From positions 1 through 64,000 of the forward strand of contig JAILMW010000022.1 of NCBI GenBank assembly GCA_024692235.1: 64,000 nt of DNA, read 5' to 3'. Origin of the DNA: Saccharofermentans sp. Lineage in GTDB: Bacteria > Bacillota > Clostridia > Saccharofermentanales > Saccharofermentanaceae. Both the position numbers and the translations under genes were made by a program. A model generated the notes under the pieces. It did not search any database, was not told the origin of the DNA, and saw only the letters and a program-made list of their open reading frames with translations. Positions 8,693 through 17,053 of the stretch are shown in pieces (the stretch's first letter is position 1; every line of letters starts with the position of its first letter).

Positions 8693-8735
8693 AAGAAAAC
8701 GGAGCCTTCGATACATAGAAGACTCCGTTGCTTTT
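8693..8735. terminator. Bidirectional terminator between esterase and ribU
   Basis: AACGGAG-CTTC and GAAG-CTCCGTT (8698-8729) pair around a short loop. The plus side is followed by GCTTTT and the minus side by TTTTCTTTTA, so it can end both convergent genes. Confidence 0.75.
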
Positions 8736-8754
8736 GTTGTAAGTAAAATGACCC

Positions 8755-9393
8755 TTAGTCGTGCGTCTTGGAGTAGATCCTGTGAATGATGTTTGAGATA
8801 GGCTTATACACCCAGAATGTAAGGAAAGATATTACAAGACCCTTAAAGAGGTTGAAGGGAAGGAATACCCAGAAGATAAGAGAGGTCTTGGATGTGACCA
8901 TGGGGTTGACGGGTGCCGTCATGCCGATGATTGCTTCCATGGGGAATCCCAATACCGATCCGTACAAAGGAAGTGTAACGAAGTAGTTCAGGGGGCATGC
9001 TATGAGGGCGAGTGCAAGAGTGGCAACTGCCATGGAGATGATAGCGCCCTTTCTTGTCCTGTTCTTCATGTAGACACTGCCTGCAGTGAATACAAAGATA
9101 CTTCCCGTTAAGAAGTTGGATGCCTCACCTATTCCTGCCGTTCCGGTAGCGGGAAGGTGGATAAGGTTCTTAAGAAGCTCGATAAGAACGCCGTATCCCG
9201 GGCCCAATGCGTAGGCGCCTACGAGAACGGGAAGCTCAGAGAAATCGAACTTAAGAAATCCCGGCATGAAGGGCAGATTGAATTCTAAGTACATAAGAAG
9301 TACTGCCATCGCACTTAAGATAGCCGTGCTCGTAAGCTTAGTGATCATCGCCTTGCGGGAAGACGCATTTGTCTTGGTGGAAATTTCTGACAT
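8755..9393 (-). CDS. ribU: Riboflavin ECF transporter S component RibU
   Basis: A 212-residue, very hydrophobic protein with about six membrane segments. It is the substrate-binding S component of an energy-coupling-factor transporter, which needs a shared EcfA/A'/T module encoded elsewhere. Family features are the long polar N-terminus, the MAVLLMYLEF and LPVLVGAYALGPGYGVLIELLKNLIHL region (the conserved loop that contacts riboflavin and EcfT), and a normal length. The assignment to riboflavin is strengthened by the FMN riboswitch ending at its ribosome site. It is monocistronic, so uptake rather than synthesis is regulated here. Confidence 0.92.
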   Translation of the reverse strand: MSEISTKTNASSRKAMITKLTSTAILSAMAVLLMYLEFNLPFMPGFLKFDFSELPVLVGAYALGPGYGVLIELLKNLIHLPATGTAGIGEASNFLTGSIFVFTAGSVYMKNRTRKGAIISMAVATLALALIACPLNYFVTLPLYGSVLGFPMEAIIGMTAPVNPMVTSKTSLIFWVFLPFNLFKGLVISFLTFWVYKPISNIIHRIYSKTHD

Positions 9394-9403
9394 AAAAAAA
9401 CAA

Positions 9404-9546
9404 CTCCTTCCATCCGGACTTTACCGTCGGCCACGGATTCTTACCGTGTCAGTCCCGCCTGATAAAAGATTTGACGGGAGTTGCGGGCTTACCTTGAAGT
9501 TATTACTTAAGGAATACCGCCGGTCGAGGAATCGCACCTCACCTTG
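9404..9546 (-). promoter_or_regulatory. FMN riboswitch (RFN element)
   Basis: The minus strand carries the RFN conserved blocks in order: GGTGCGATTCC, GACCGGCGGT, AAGCCCGC, GGTAAGAATCCGTGG, GCCGACGGTAAAGTCCGGATGGAAG. The ribosome site AAGGAG is the 3' end of the element and ribU starts ten bases on. There is no separate terminator hairpin. FMN binding should therefore hide the ribosome site, that is, control translation. Confidence 0.95.
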
Positions 9547-9594
9547 GATATGCGGTCATTATATTATCGATGTTCTCCGATTGCAAGTATGACG

Positions 9595-10464
9595 TTATTC
9601 GTCCCAGGGAAGTACCTGTTCCAGGCCGTAATAAGCCTCCAGGGACATATCGTTCTCATAAAGATATGTTGCCAGTTCCACTCCTACATATCTGTAATGC
9701 CAGGCTTCCTGTCCGTAGCCTGTCTCGTCGGCATATTCCTGCTGATATCTTCTTACGAATCCGTATTCGTAGCAGTGCTCGTTGACCCACATCCCCGTAG
9801 TAGTCTCGCCGAAGGAGTCCAGGATCTCCGTGGTGCCGGCGGGCGTGATATCGAGAGCTAATCCCAGCTGATGCTCGGATCTTCCGGGCCATGCATTCTT
9901 CTGACAGGCAAACGCCGTTCCGCGAAGGTTGGCAGATCTGTAGAAGAGATATTCCTGTATATTTGCGTCCCTGTATCCGGATACGAGGAAAAGACCCTGA
10001 CCGGTGGCCGCCGTACATGCTTCGTTCATGGCGATCCATGCGTCACATGCCTCGGATCTGAGCTGCTGGTTCATGGAATTCGGTGCATCCACAAGATCGG
10101 AAGGGGCATAGTCCAGAGGAAGAGCATAGTATTTGTTCACCAATACGGTGATATCGTCCGGGTTGGTGACGATAGTCGCCCTGACGGATCTGGGATCGAC
10201 GAAGCCGTTGTACCATACTTCCTCGTATTGAGGTTCGACATATTCGGGTACAGGAGTCGGTATCGGTGTAGGAAGCGGCGTGGGAGAAGGTGACGGTGAA
10301 GGAGTTGCCGTGGGAGGCAGGGTAGTAGTCACGGCCGTAGTCGTGATGCCTGTCTCTTCTTCGACGGCGGCCTTATCGCAGGCGCTTATATTGCACAGTA
10401 AAGCGGCAGTCAGTACGACCGCCGCGAGCTTGTTTATCATGTTGTCAGAACCGATTATACTCAT
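9595..10464 (-). CDS. VanY-type D-alanyl-D-alanine carboxypeptidase lipoprotein (M15B)
   Basis: An exported zinc peptidase that trims the terminal D-Ala from peptidoglycan stem peptides. It has a short hydrophobic signal ending in the lipobox NISAC, then a Thr/Pro-rich spacer (TPSPSPTPLPTPIPTP) that lifts the domain off the membrane. The M15B core contains SGYRDANIQEYLF, SEHQLGLALD (zinc His and Asp) and EAWHYRYVG (general base Glu and zinc His). The start could be 10464 (weak GGAT upstream) or 10440 (MINKLAAVVLT), and both keep the signal. It is divergent from glmU. Involvement in vancomycin resistance is not implied, since lone VanY-like enzymes are common in Clostridia. Confidence 0.88.
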   Translation of the reverse strand: MSIIGSDNMINKLAAVVLTAALLCNISACDKAAVEEETGITTTAVTTTLPPTATPSPSPSPTPLPTPIPTPVPEYVEPQYEEVWYNGFVDPRSVRATIVTNPDDITVLVNKYYALPLDYAPSDLVDAPNSMNQQLRSEACDAWIAMNEACTAATGQGLFLVSGYRDANIQEYLFYRSANLRGTAFACQKNAWPGRSEHQLGLALDITPAGTTEILDSFGETTTGMWVNEHCYEYGFVRRYQQEYADETGYGQEAWHYRYVGVELATYLYENDMSLEAYYGLEQVLPWDE

Positions 10465-10531
10465 CTGATCATCCGTTACTTGCACATATTAAGATCTTTT
10501 GAACATTATACACTACATGCCTAAATATCCA

Positions 10532-10560
10532 CTAACATGGGGGAGAATATTTGCTATAAT
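10532..10560 (+). promoter_or_regulatory. Promoter of the glmU-pth-mfd operon
   Basis: CTAACA (10532-10537), a 17-base spacer and TATAAT (10555-10560) lie 41 bases before the glmU ATG. Confidence 0.65.
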
Positions 10561-10601
10561 CATTACGGATAATCAATGAGTTCAAAGGTGGTGTAAACCA
10601 A

Positions 10602-12011
10602 ATGGATATATGTGCGGTAGTAATGGCGGCCGGTAATGGAACGAGAATGAAATCCGTTCATTCAAAGGTCGTTCATCAGGTTGCTGGAAAACCTATTGTT
10701 CAGTGGGTAGCCGATGCTCTTTGCGAGGCAGGCTGCAGCGAACAGGTATATATCGTAGGAGATAAGCAGGAAGAGATAAGAGATGTCTTAGGTGAAGGCG
10801 TTGCTTATGTGTTCCAGGAGCAGAGATTAGGTACGGGACATGCAGTTATGCAGGCTGCTCCTTTCCTTGAAGGAAGAGACGGATATGTCATCGTCCTTCC
10901 GGGCGACTCCCCCATGGTAAGTGCAGAGACTATCTGCAAGGCATTAAATAAGATGGAAGACGGAGACTATGCTGCCGTTGTCATCACTGCAAAGGCAGAC
11001 GATCCCACGGGATACGGACGTCTCGTAAGAGATGATGAAGGTAATGTGCTTCGCATCGTAGAGCATAAGGACGCAAGCGAAGAGGAACTTAAGATCTGCG
11101 AGATCAATTCCTCTATGTATGTCTTCAAGACATCGCTTCTTCTTTCCGCATTGGGAAGACTGTCCGCTCAGAATGCTCAGAAGGAATACTATCTTACGGA
11201 TACTATCGGTATCCTTATCTCAGACGGATATACGGTAGGCTCAGTGATCTGCGACTTTGAGGATACTCTCGGAGTCAACGACAGGATGCAGCTTATGCAG
11301 GCCTGCAAGATAATGAACAGAAGGATCATCAATAAGCACATGAGAAACGGTGTTCAGATCCTCGATGAGAATTCCACATGGATCCATTCTGCAGTCGAGA
11401 TCGGAAGAGATACTATTATCCTTCCCGGTACCACTCTTATGGGCAATACCGTTATCGGCGAAGAGTGCATCATCGGTGAGAATACGAGACTAGACGGAGT
11501 AGAAGTAGGTGACGGAACGGTAATCGATTATTCTGTAGCGACTTCCTGCATCATAGGAAGCGACTGCCGTATCGGACCCTTCTCACATATAAGACCCGAG
11601 ACGAGGATCAACGATCACGTTACCATCGGAGCTTACGTAGAGGTCAAGAACTCTACCATCGACGACTACACAAGAGCAAGACACCTTACATATATCGGTG
11701 ACTCTACTGTAGGTAAGAACGTTAACTTCGGTTGCGGAACGGTAACCTGTAACTTCGACGGTCAGGATAAGGTCGGATGTGTTATCGAAGATAATGTATT
11801 CATCGGAGGTAACTCCAATATCCTCTCTTCCGTTGTCCTCGGTAAGGACAGTTATATCGCCGCAGGTTCCACCATCACCAGCGACGTTCCCGCAATGGGA
11901 CTCGGAATCGGAAGAGCTAAGCAGATCAATAAGGACGATTGGGTCACGAAGAAGAACCGCTTGAGAGGCGCTAACTACATCAAGCTCGACAGCAAGCGTT
12001 CGGAGGTCTGA
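10602..12011 (+). CDS. glmU: Bifunctional UDP-GlcNAc pyrophosphorylase/GlcN-1-P acetyltransferase
   Basis: A 469-residue GlmU, which makes UDP-GlcNAc for peptidoglycan: acetylation of GlcN-1-P, then uridylyl transfer. The N-terminal nucleotidyltransferase shows VVMAAGNGTRMKS (the usual PKVLH motif is here SKVVH) and LPGDSPM. From about residue 250 come left-handed beta-helix hexapeptide repeats, then FSHIRPE, VEVKNS, ARHLTYIGDS, NFGCGTVTCNFDG and IGGNSNI, the acetyl-CoA and active-site region. AAGGTGG precedes the ATG. It is the first gene of an operon with pth and mfd, a common Bacillota arrangement. Confidence 0.96.
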   Translation: MDICAVVMAAGNGTRMKSVHSKVVHQVAGKPIVQWVADALCEAGCSEQVYIVGDKQEEIRDVLGEGVAYVFQEQRLGTGHAVMQAAPFLEGRDGYVIVLPGDSPMVSAETICKALNKMEDGDYAAVVITAKADDPTGYGRLVRDDEGNVLRIVEHKDASEEELKICEINSSMYVFKTSLLLSALGRLSAQNAQKEYYLTDTIGILISDGYTVGSVICDFEDTLGVNDRMQLMQACKIMNRRIINKHMRNGVQILDENSTWIHSAVEIGRDTIILPGTTLMGNTVIGEECIIGENTRLDGVEVGDGTVIDYSVATSCIIGSDCRIGPFSHIRPETRINDHVTIGAYVEVKNSTIDDYTRARHLTYIGDSTVGKNVNFGCGTVTCNFDGQDKVGCVIEDNVFIGGNSNILSSVVLGKDSYIAAGSTITSDVPAMGLGIGRAKQINKDDWVTKKNRLRGANYIKLDSKRSEV

Positions 12012-12012
12012 T

Positions 12013-12546
12013 ATGTTCCTTGTGGCAGGCCTCGGTAACATCGGGGATAAGTATGCATATACATGGCACAACTTAGGATTCCTGGCAGTTGAGATGCTTG
12101 CCGACAAGCACGGCATAACTCTCGATAAGAGCAAGTTCAACGGCGTATACGGCAAAGGTAAGATAGGCGGCGAAGACGTGATCATCTTAAAGCCTTTAAC
12201 CTTCATGAATAACTCCGGCCAGTCCATAGCTCCCTGTGCATCTTTCTTTAAGATAGATCCTTCTCACATCATCGTCGTATACGATGACATAGACATCAAA
12301 GTGGGAACCATCAGAGTAAGGGAGAAGGGATCGGCGGGAACCCATAACGGCATGAAGTCTGTTATCAAGTTCTTAGGTACTCAGGAGTTCCCCAGAGTTC
12401 GTATAGGATCCGGCCCTGTACCTGAGAAGTGGAATCTGATAGACTATGTGCTCGCCGATATCCCCAAGGATTCAAGGGAGACGGTATATCATTCCTTTGA
12501 GGAAGCCGTGAAAGCAATAGAAGAACTTATCGGTGAAAATGGATAA
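12013..12546 (+). CDS. pth: Peptidyl-tRNA hydrolase
   Basis: A 177-residue Pth, which recycles peptidyl-tRNA released from stalled ribosomes by cleaving the ester bond. It shows the family blocks AGLGNIGDKYAYTWHNLGF (catalytic His in WHN), LKPLTFMNNSG (Asn and Met contacts), VVYDDIDIKVGTIRVREKGSAGTHNGMKS (catalytic Asp, GSAGHNG-like loop, here with an extra Thr) and RVRIGSGP. Its ATG lies one base after the glmU stop and the SD (CGGAGG) lies inside glmU, so translation is likely coupled. The 3' end overlaps the start of mfd. Confidence 0.96.
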   Translation: MFLVAGLGNIGDKYAYTWHNLGFLAVEMLADKHGITLDKSKFNGVYGKGKIGGEDVIILKPLTFMNNSGQSIAPCASFFKIDPSHIIVVYDDIDIKVGTIRVREKGSAGTHNGMKSVIKFLGTQEFPRVRIGSGPVPEKWNLIDYVLADIPKDSRETVYHSFEEAVKAIEELIGENG

Positions 12547-15500
12547 CGACATAAAGTCACTTCTTGAACTCATTAAGAATGACGAAGCACTCATCGCTTC
12601 ATCAGACAGGTGTGCCCGCGAGGCCCGCCATCTTAATGTGTCCGGACTTTGTGAGCAGCAGAAGGGCTACCTGGTAGCAGCCCTCGCATATAAGAATTCA
12701 AAAAAGCCCGTAGTAGTATCTTCGGATACTGTAAGAGCGAAGGCTCTGGCTGAGTCCATGAAGCCTTTTGTCGACGGAGATATCCTTATAGTAGAGCCTT
12801 CCGAGATGAGTATCGTATCTGCCGTGGCAAGTTCAAGAGACGGCGAGAGCGAGAGAGTCGGAACGATCTCGAGACTTATAAGAGGCGACTACTCTTCGGC
12901 GATCATCTGTGCCGGCGCACTTGCCTCTAAGATGCAGAGCAGTAAGGAGTTCGAGAAGACTCTTATAAGCTTAAAGCTCGGCGACAGACAGGACCCCGTG
13001 GAGCTTACGGAGAAGCTTACCGATATCGGATACGAGAGAGTATCTTCCGTATCTGTCCCGGGAGAGTTCGCGGCAAGAGGAGACGTCGTGGACGTATTTT
13101 CTCCCGACGCTCATATGCCCATAAGGCTCAGTTTCTTTGACGATGAGATAGATCAGATCAAGTCATTTGATCCGGACAACCAGAGATCCACCGATTCCTT
13201 TAACAAGATAACTATCTGCAGAGCAAGAGAAGTTATCCTGGATAAGAAGGCAAGAGGACAGGCCGCAGATAAGATCTTAAAAGTAGCGGCGGAAGATATA
13301 AACAAGATGAATGCCGAGTCGGCAAAGGCGGCGGCAGAGCTTCTCTCGAGGACCGCTCATGCTGATTCCGATGCTGTAAGAGAAGGCATGAGGATCACGG
13401 GTATGGCAAGATGGTTAGGTGCCATCATAGATGAACCCTCCATGATCCTCGACTACATAAATAAGACGGAGAACATGCTCTTCGTAGATGAGATGAGCGA
13501 GGTTCGAGGAAGGATAGACGGATATACCGCAGACTATGTCTCCAGGTGCAGAAATTCCTTCGAATCGGGCACATGTCCTTCCTGCGCATTCTCTTCTTTA
13601 TTCGAGATACCCGAGATAATGAGAAGGCTCGATAAGAGCTTTCAGATAACGGCTATAGCATGTCTTGCGACATCCGGGAACGGTCTTCCCGGAGGGATCA
13701 CGTTAACTTCCGACGGACTTGCGGGAGAGAACTACAGAGGAAGAGATAAGGAACTTGCTCAAATGGTCAGAAAGAACGAGTCTTCCATGACAGTAAGATT
13801 CCTCTTAACGGGTTCTCAGAGAGTCGAAGGATTCCGTCTTCGAATGGTCGGAGAAGGAGTAAACGTCAAGATAATCCCCGCAGATCTTCCCGCCGGATTT
13901 ATATATCCCGCGGCCAAGATGTGCCTTATCGGTGAGCAGGATGTATTCGGTGCCGAGAAGAAGATCTCCAGAAAGAAGAACGGCGCCAATAAGATCACAT
14001 TCTTCGGCGATATCCAGCCCGGTGACTATGTCGTTCACGATGCTCACGGTATAGGTCGATACGAAGGTATCACCAATATGCGTATGGGTAAGTCCAACCA
14101 GGATTACCTTAAGATCTCTTACGCCAAGAATGCTACTATCTACCTTCCTATAGATAAGCTCGATAAGCTTCAGAAATACGTAGGTCCCAATAATAAGGAA
14201 CCTAAGCTCTCATCCCTTGATTCAGGTGAGTGGAACAAGTCGGTAGAGAGAGCAAGGACTTCTATCAAGAAGGTGGCATTCGATCTTGTAAAGCTCTACG
14301 CGGCAAGAAGAGCCAGCAAGGGTTATTCCTGCACACCTGACGACGTATGGCAGAAGGAGTTCGAGGAGAATTTCCCCTATGTAGAGACTGACGATCAACT
14401 TCGTGCCATCGCAGATATAAAGAAAGATATGGAGAGCGACACTCCCATGGACAGGCTACTTTGCGGAGATGTCGGCTTCGGCAAGACTGAGGTCGCTTTC
14501 AGAGCGATATTCAAGTGCGTGACTAACGGCAAGCAGGCCTTTATGTTGGCTCCCACAACGCTTCTTGCGCAGCAGCATTTCGACAACTTCCTGGAGAGGC
14601 TCCACGGCTTCCCTATACGCGTTGTGCTCCTGTCGAGATTCGTTCAGCCTGCCGTCTTAAAGCAGAATATAAAGGATATAAAGGAAGGCAAGGCGGATGT
14701 CGTCATAGGAACTCACAGGATCTTATCAAAGGACGTGGTCCCTCACGACTTGGGACTTCTTGTCGTAGACGAGGAGCAGAGATTCGGCGTCAATCACAAA
14801 GAGCAGATAAAGGCTATGCGCAATAACATAGATGTTCTTACTTTGACGGCTACGCCTATCCCCAGAACGCTTCATATGTCCATGTCGGGCATAAGAGATA
14901 TCTCCGTCCTGGATGAAGCTCCCATGAACCGCCGCCCCGTGCAGACATATGTTATGGGCTACGATGAGGAGATAATATCTCAGGCATGCCTTCGAGAGAT
15001 CTCCAGAGGCGGCCAGATATTCTACCTTTATAACAAGACTGCGGATATCGACCAGAAGGCAGCGCAGCTCGAAAAGCTCATGCCGGGAGTTAAGGTCTTA
15101 TACGCACACGGCAAGATGAGTGAGCATCAGATGGAGAGGATAATCGAATCTTTCATAGTAGGTGAAGCTGATATCCTCGTATGTACGACCATAATCGAGT
15201 CGGGTGTCGACATGCCTAACGTCAATACCATGATCGTAGAAGACAGTGACAGGTTCGGACTTGCACAGCTTTATCAGATCAAGGGAAGAGTCGGAAGATC
15301 CGACAGACAGGCTTATGCTTATATTACATATAACCCGGATAAGGAGATGAACTCCGATGCCAGAAAGCGCCTTATGGCCATACGTGAATTCACGGAGCTT
15401 GGTTCCGGCGTAAAGATCGCACTTCGTGACCTGGAGGTTCGAGGCGCGGGCAACCTCTTAGGCGCAGAGCAGCACGGACAGATGGATGTTATCGGATACG

Positions 15501-16048
15501 AGCTTTACTGCAGACTTCTTGACGAAGAGATAAAGCTTCTTAAAGACGGCGACAGTAACTTCGCTCTTCCGACTCTTACGGTCAATATGGAAGTCGACTT
15601 CGACTCCTATATTCCTGTATCCTACATAGAAGACGAAGAGTCCAGGATGGCTGCTTACAGACGTATCGGTTCCATCTCTGATCAGAAGGATTACGACGAT
15701 TTCCTGGACGAAGTAACGGACCGTTACGGTGATCCGCCGAAGGAAGTTAATTTCCTTGCAGGTGCGGCTCTTATCCGTGCTCTTGCAGGTCAGGCGGGAT
15801 TCGAGAGAGTATGCTTCAAGGACGCGGGCGTACTTATGTATTTTGCTTCCGACCGCAAGATGAACATGCCTGCGGTAGCTGCACTTATCGGTACTCCCGA
15901 ATATGCGGGAAGGATCCTTGTATGTGCCCAGGGTAAGCCTTATCTTCACTATAAGCCCAGGACCAACAGACATGATAAGACGGTTGACGAATCGATCAGT
16001 CTTCTTAAGATCCTTATTGAGAATAAAAATGCAAAGAAGAAGGAATGA
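12539..16048 (+). CDS. mfd: Transcription-repair coupling factor
   Basis: A 1169-residue Mfd. It removes RNA polymerase stalled at DNA lesions and recruits UvrA/UvrB. The order is an N-terminal UvrB-like region, a CarD-like RNA polymerase interaction domain (PGDYVVHDAHGIGRYEGI, about residue 495), a RecG-like SF2 translocase, and the C-terminal TRCF domain from about residue 1010. Translocase motifs are LLCGDVGFGKTEVAFRA, APTTLLAQQHFDNF, VVDEEQRFGV, LTATPIPRTL and QIKGRVGRSD. The ATG at 12539 overlaps pth by eight bases; a GTG at 12533 would add two residues. It is the last gene of the glmU operon, and tRNA-Arg follows 34 bases later. Confidence 0.96.
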   Translation: MDNDIKSLLELIKNDEALIASSDRCAREARHLNVSGLCEQQKGYLVAALAYKNSKKPVVVSSDTVRAKALAESMKPFVDGDILIVEPSEMSIVSAVASSRDGESERVGTISRLIRGDYSSAIICAGALASKMQSSKEFEKTLISLKLGDRQDPVELTEKLTDIGYERVSSVSVPGEFAARGDVVDVFSPDAHMPIRLSFFDDEIDQIKSFDPDNQRSTDSFNKITICRAREVILDKKARGQAADKILKVAAEDINKMNAESAKAAAELLSRTAHADSDAVREGMRITGMARWLGAIIDEPSMILDYINKTENMLFVDEMSEVRGRIDGYTADYVSRCRNSFESGTCPSCAFSSLFEIPEIMRRLDKSFQITAIACLATSGNGLPGGITLTSDGLAGENYRGRDKELAQMVRKNESSMTVRFLLTGSQRVEGFRLRMVGEGVNVKIIPADLPAGFIYPAAKMCLIGEQDVFGAEKKISRKKNGANKITFFGDIQPGDYVVHDAHGIGRYEGITNMRMGKSNQDYLKISYAKNATIYLPIDKLDKLQKYVGPNNKEPKLSSLDSGEWNKSVERARTSIKKVAFDLVKLYAARRASKGYSCTPDDVWQKEFEENFPYVETDDQLRAIADIKKDMESDTPMDRLLCGDVGFGKTEVAFRAIFKCVTNGKQAFMLAPTTLLAQQHFDNFLERLHGFPIRVVLLSRFVQPAVLKQNIKDIKEGKADVVIGTHRILSKDVVPHDLGLLVVDEEQRFGVNHKEQIKAMRNNIDVLTLTATPIPRTLHMSMSGIRDISVLDEAPMNRRPVQTYVMGYDEEIISQACLREISRGGQIFYLYNKTADIDQKAAQLEKLMPGVKVLYAHGKMSEHQMERIIESFIVGEADILVCTTIIESGVDMPNVNTMIVEDSDRFGLAQLYQIKGRVGRSDRQAYAYITYNPDKEMNSDARKRLMAIREFTELGSGVKIALRDLEVRGAGNLLGAEQHGQMDVIGYELYCRLLDEEIKLLKDGDSNFALPTLTVNMEVDFDSYIPVSYIEDEESRMAAYRRIGSISDQKDYDDFLDEVTDRYGDPPKEVNFLAGAALIRALAGQAGFERVCFKDAGVLMYFASDRKMNMPAVAALIGTPEYAGRILVCAQGKPYLHYKPRTNRHDKTVDESISLLKILIENKNAKKKE

Positions 16049-16082
16049 CATTCTCTTTGTGATAGAATAAATAACTAATGAT

Positions 16083-16157
16083 GCCTCCATAGTTTAATGG
16101 ATAGAACAGCAGTTTCCGGTACTGCTGGTACGGGTTCGATTCCTGTTGGAGGTGCCA
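16083..16157 (+). tRNA. tRNA-Arg (anticodon CCG)
   Basis: A full cloverleaf with encoded CCA: acceptor GCCTCCA/TGGAGGT (G-U at the first pair), D arm GTTTAATGGATAGAAC, anticodon arm GCAGT-TTCCGGT-ACTGC with anticodon CCG, and T arm ACGGG-TTCGATT-CCTGT. The discriminator is G. It reads CGG codons. Confidence 0.96.
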
Positions 16158-16164
16158 AGCGTTC

Positions 16165-16241
16165 ATATCCCTATTCCACGTTCGGTCCTCGTAGCCTGAG
16201 GCTCCTGCGGAGGTAACGTGGAACAGGGATATTCACTTTTC
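16165..16241 (+). other. Long hairpin downstream of tRNA-Arg (terminator-like)
   Basis: ATATCCCT-TTCCACGTT (16165-16182) pairs with AACGTGGAA-AGGGATAT (16215-16232). A further inner stem CCTC..AGCCT..GGCT..GGAGG follows, giving a nearly continuous hairpin. It is followed by TCACTTTTCT, a poor T tract. A second, smaller inverted repeat (AGTTCT/AGAACT, about 16275-16296) follows. This may be the tRNA/mfd terminator or a separate structured RNA. No gene is seen between 16158 and 16356. Confidence 0.6.
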
Positions 16242-16356
16242 TAAACGATCGGAACTAGCCGCAAGGTGTTTTCTCAGTTCTGCATAGTGTAGAACTTGCT
16301 GAGCAGAGGGGTATTCACTTAATGGAGCTTGTGTATTGCATAAGGAACGATGTTTT

Positions 16357-16980
16357 ATGGGTAGGAAATGCTGTATAGCCGTTATGTTCCTTAATATCTT
16401 TCTGCTGTTCTACTCTTTCGGAATGCCGAAGGTCTATGAGAATAAGCATCATTTTACGGTTCATCTGATCGGACTTCATTTTGCAGGTGTCGTAAGATTG
16501 AATTCCGACGCTGTTATAGTCGACGCAGACGGCAACGAGTATACGTATGAAAGCGGTCGTGAACTGTCCGTTCATCATTACTCCGAAGAAGACGGGACTC
16601 CCTGGATATGGATCCCGAGCTCCTCGGATATTATGAACAGTGTCCCGTTAACGGATGCAGATTATGAAGACATCACTGCTGAGAAGAGAGCCTATATAGA
16701 GGCGGAGAATAAAAAGATAGATGAGGAGGGTCCCCATAAATACAGGGTCTATCGATTAAAGAACTTATTCTGGTTTGTGATCCCCGAACCTCAATACCTG
16801 GCCTGCTATATCGTGGGATTGCCCGCAGGGCTCCTGACCTTCTTTATTGAGAAGAAGAGATATAAAAAGGCCGTCAGTTCGGACAGACTGGTAAGATTCT
16901 TTGTGACGGATGTTATCATCGCGGTTGCGGTCCTTACGTTAACGGTCCTCTATCTTATGAATCCCATCACATGCAGATAA
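16357..16980 (+). CDS. Unknown membrane protein
   Basis: A 207-residue protein I cannot place in a family. It has an N-terminal membrane segment (CCIAVMFLNIFLLFYSF, residues about 5-21), then an outside or lumenal-looking polar domain of about 110 residues rich in charged and aromatic residues. Two C-terminal membrane segments follow (YLACYIVGLPAGLLTFFI and FFVTDVIIAVAVLTLTVLYL). AAGGA lies ten bases before the ATG at 16357. It stands alone between the structured region after tRNA-Arg and the zinc-ribbon cluster. Confidence 0.6.
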   Translation: MGRKCCIAVMFLNIFLLFYSFGMPKVYENKHHFTVHLIGLHFAGVVRLNSDAVIVDADGNEYTYESGRELSVHHYSEEDGTPWIWIPSSSDIMNSVPLTDADYEDITAEKRAYIEAENKKIDEEGPHKYRVYRLKNLFWFVIPEPQYLACYIVGLPAGLLTFFIEKKRYKKAVSSDRLVRFFVTDVIIAVAVLTLTVLYLMNPITCR

Positions 16981-17053
16981 TAAGCGGCATTCGTCTTATG
17001 CTCTGTATTAGTCTATAATCTTACAGAATAAGGATAAGGAGAAATTATAACAG

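Noticed and set aside
13805..14047. Small antisense frames inside mfd
   Set aside because: They lack start signals and homology and fall wholly within a conserved gene.
16083..16157. tRNA-Arg as an integration site for a mobile element
   Set aside because: No integrase, no repeated tRNA 3' end and no foreign gene block follow within the window.
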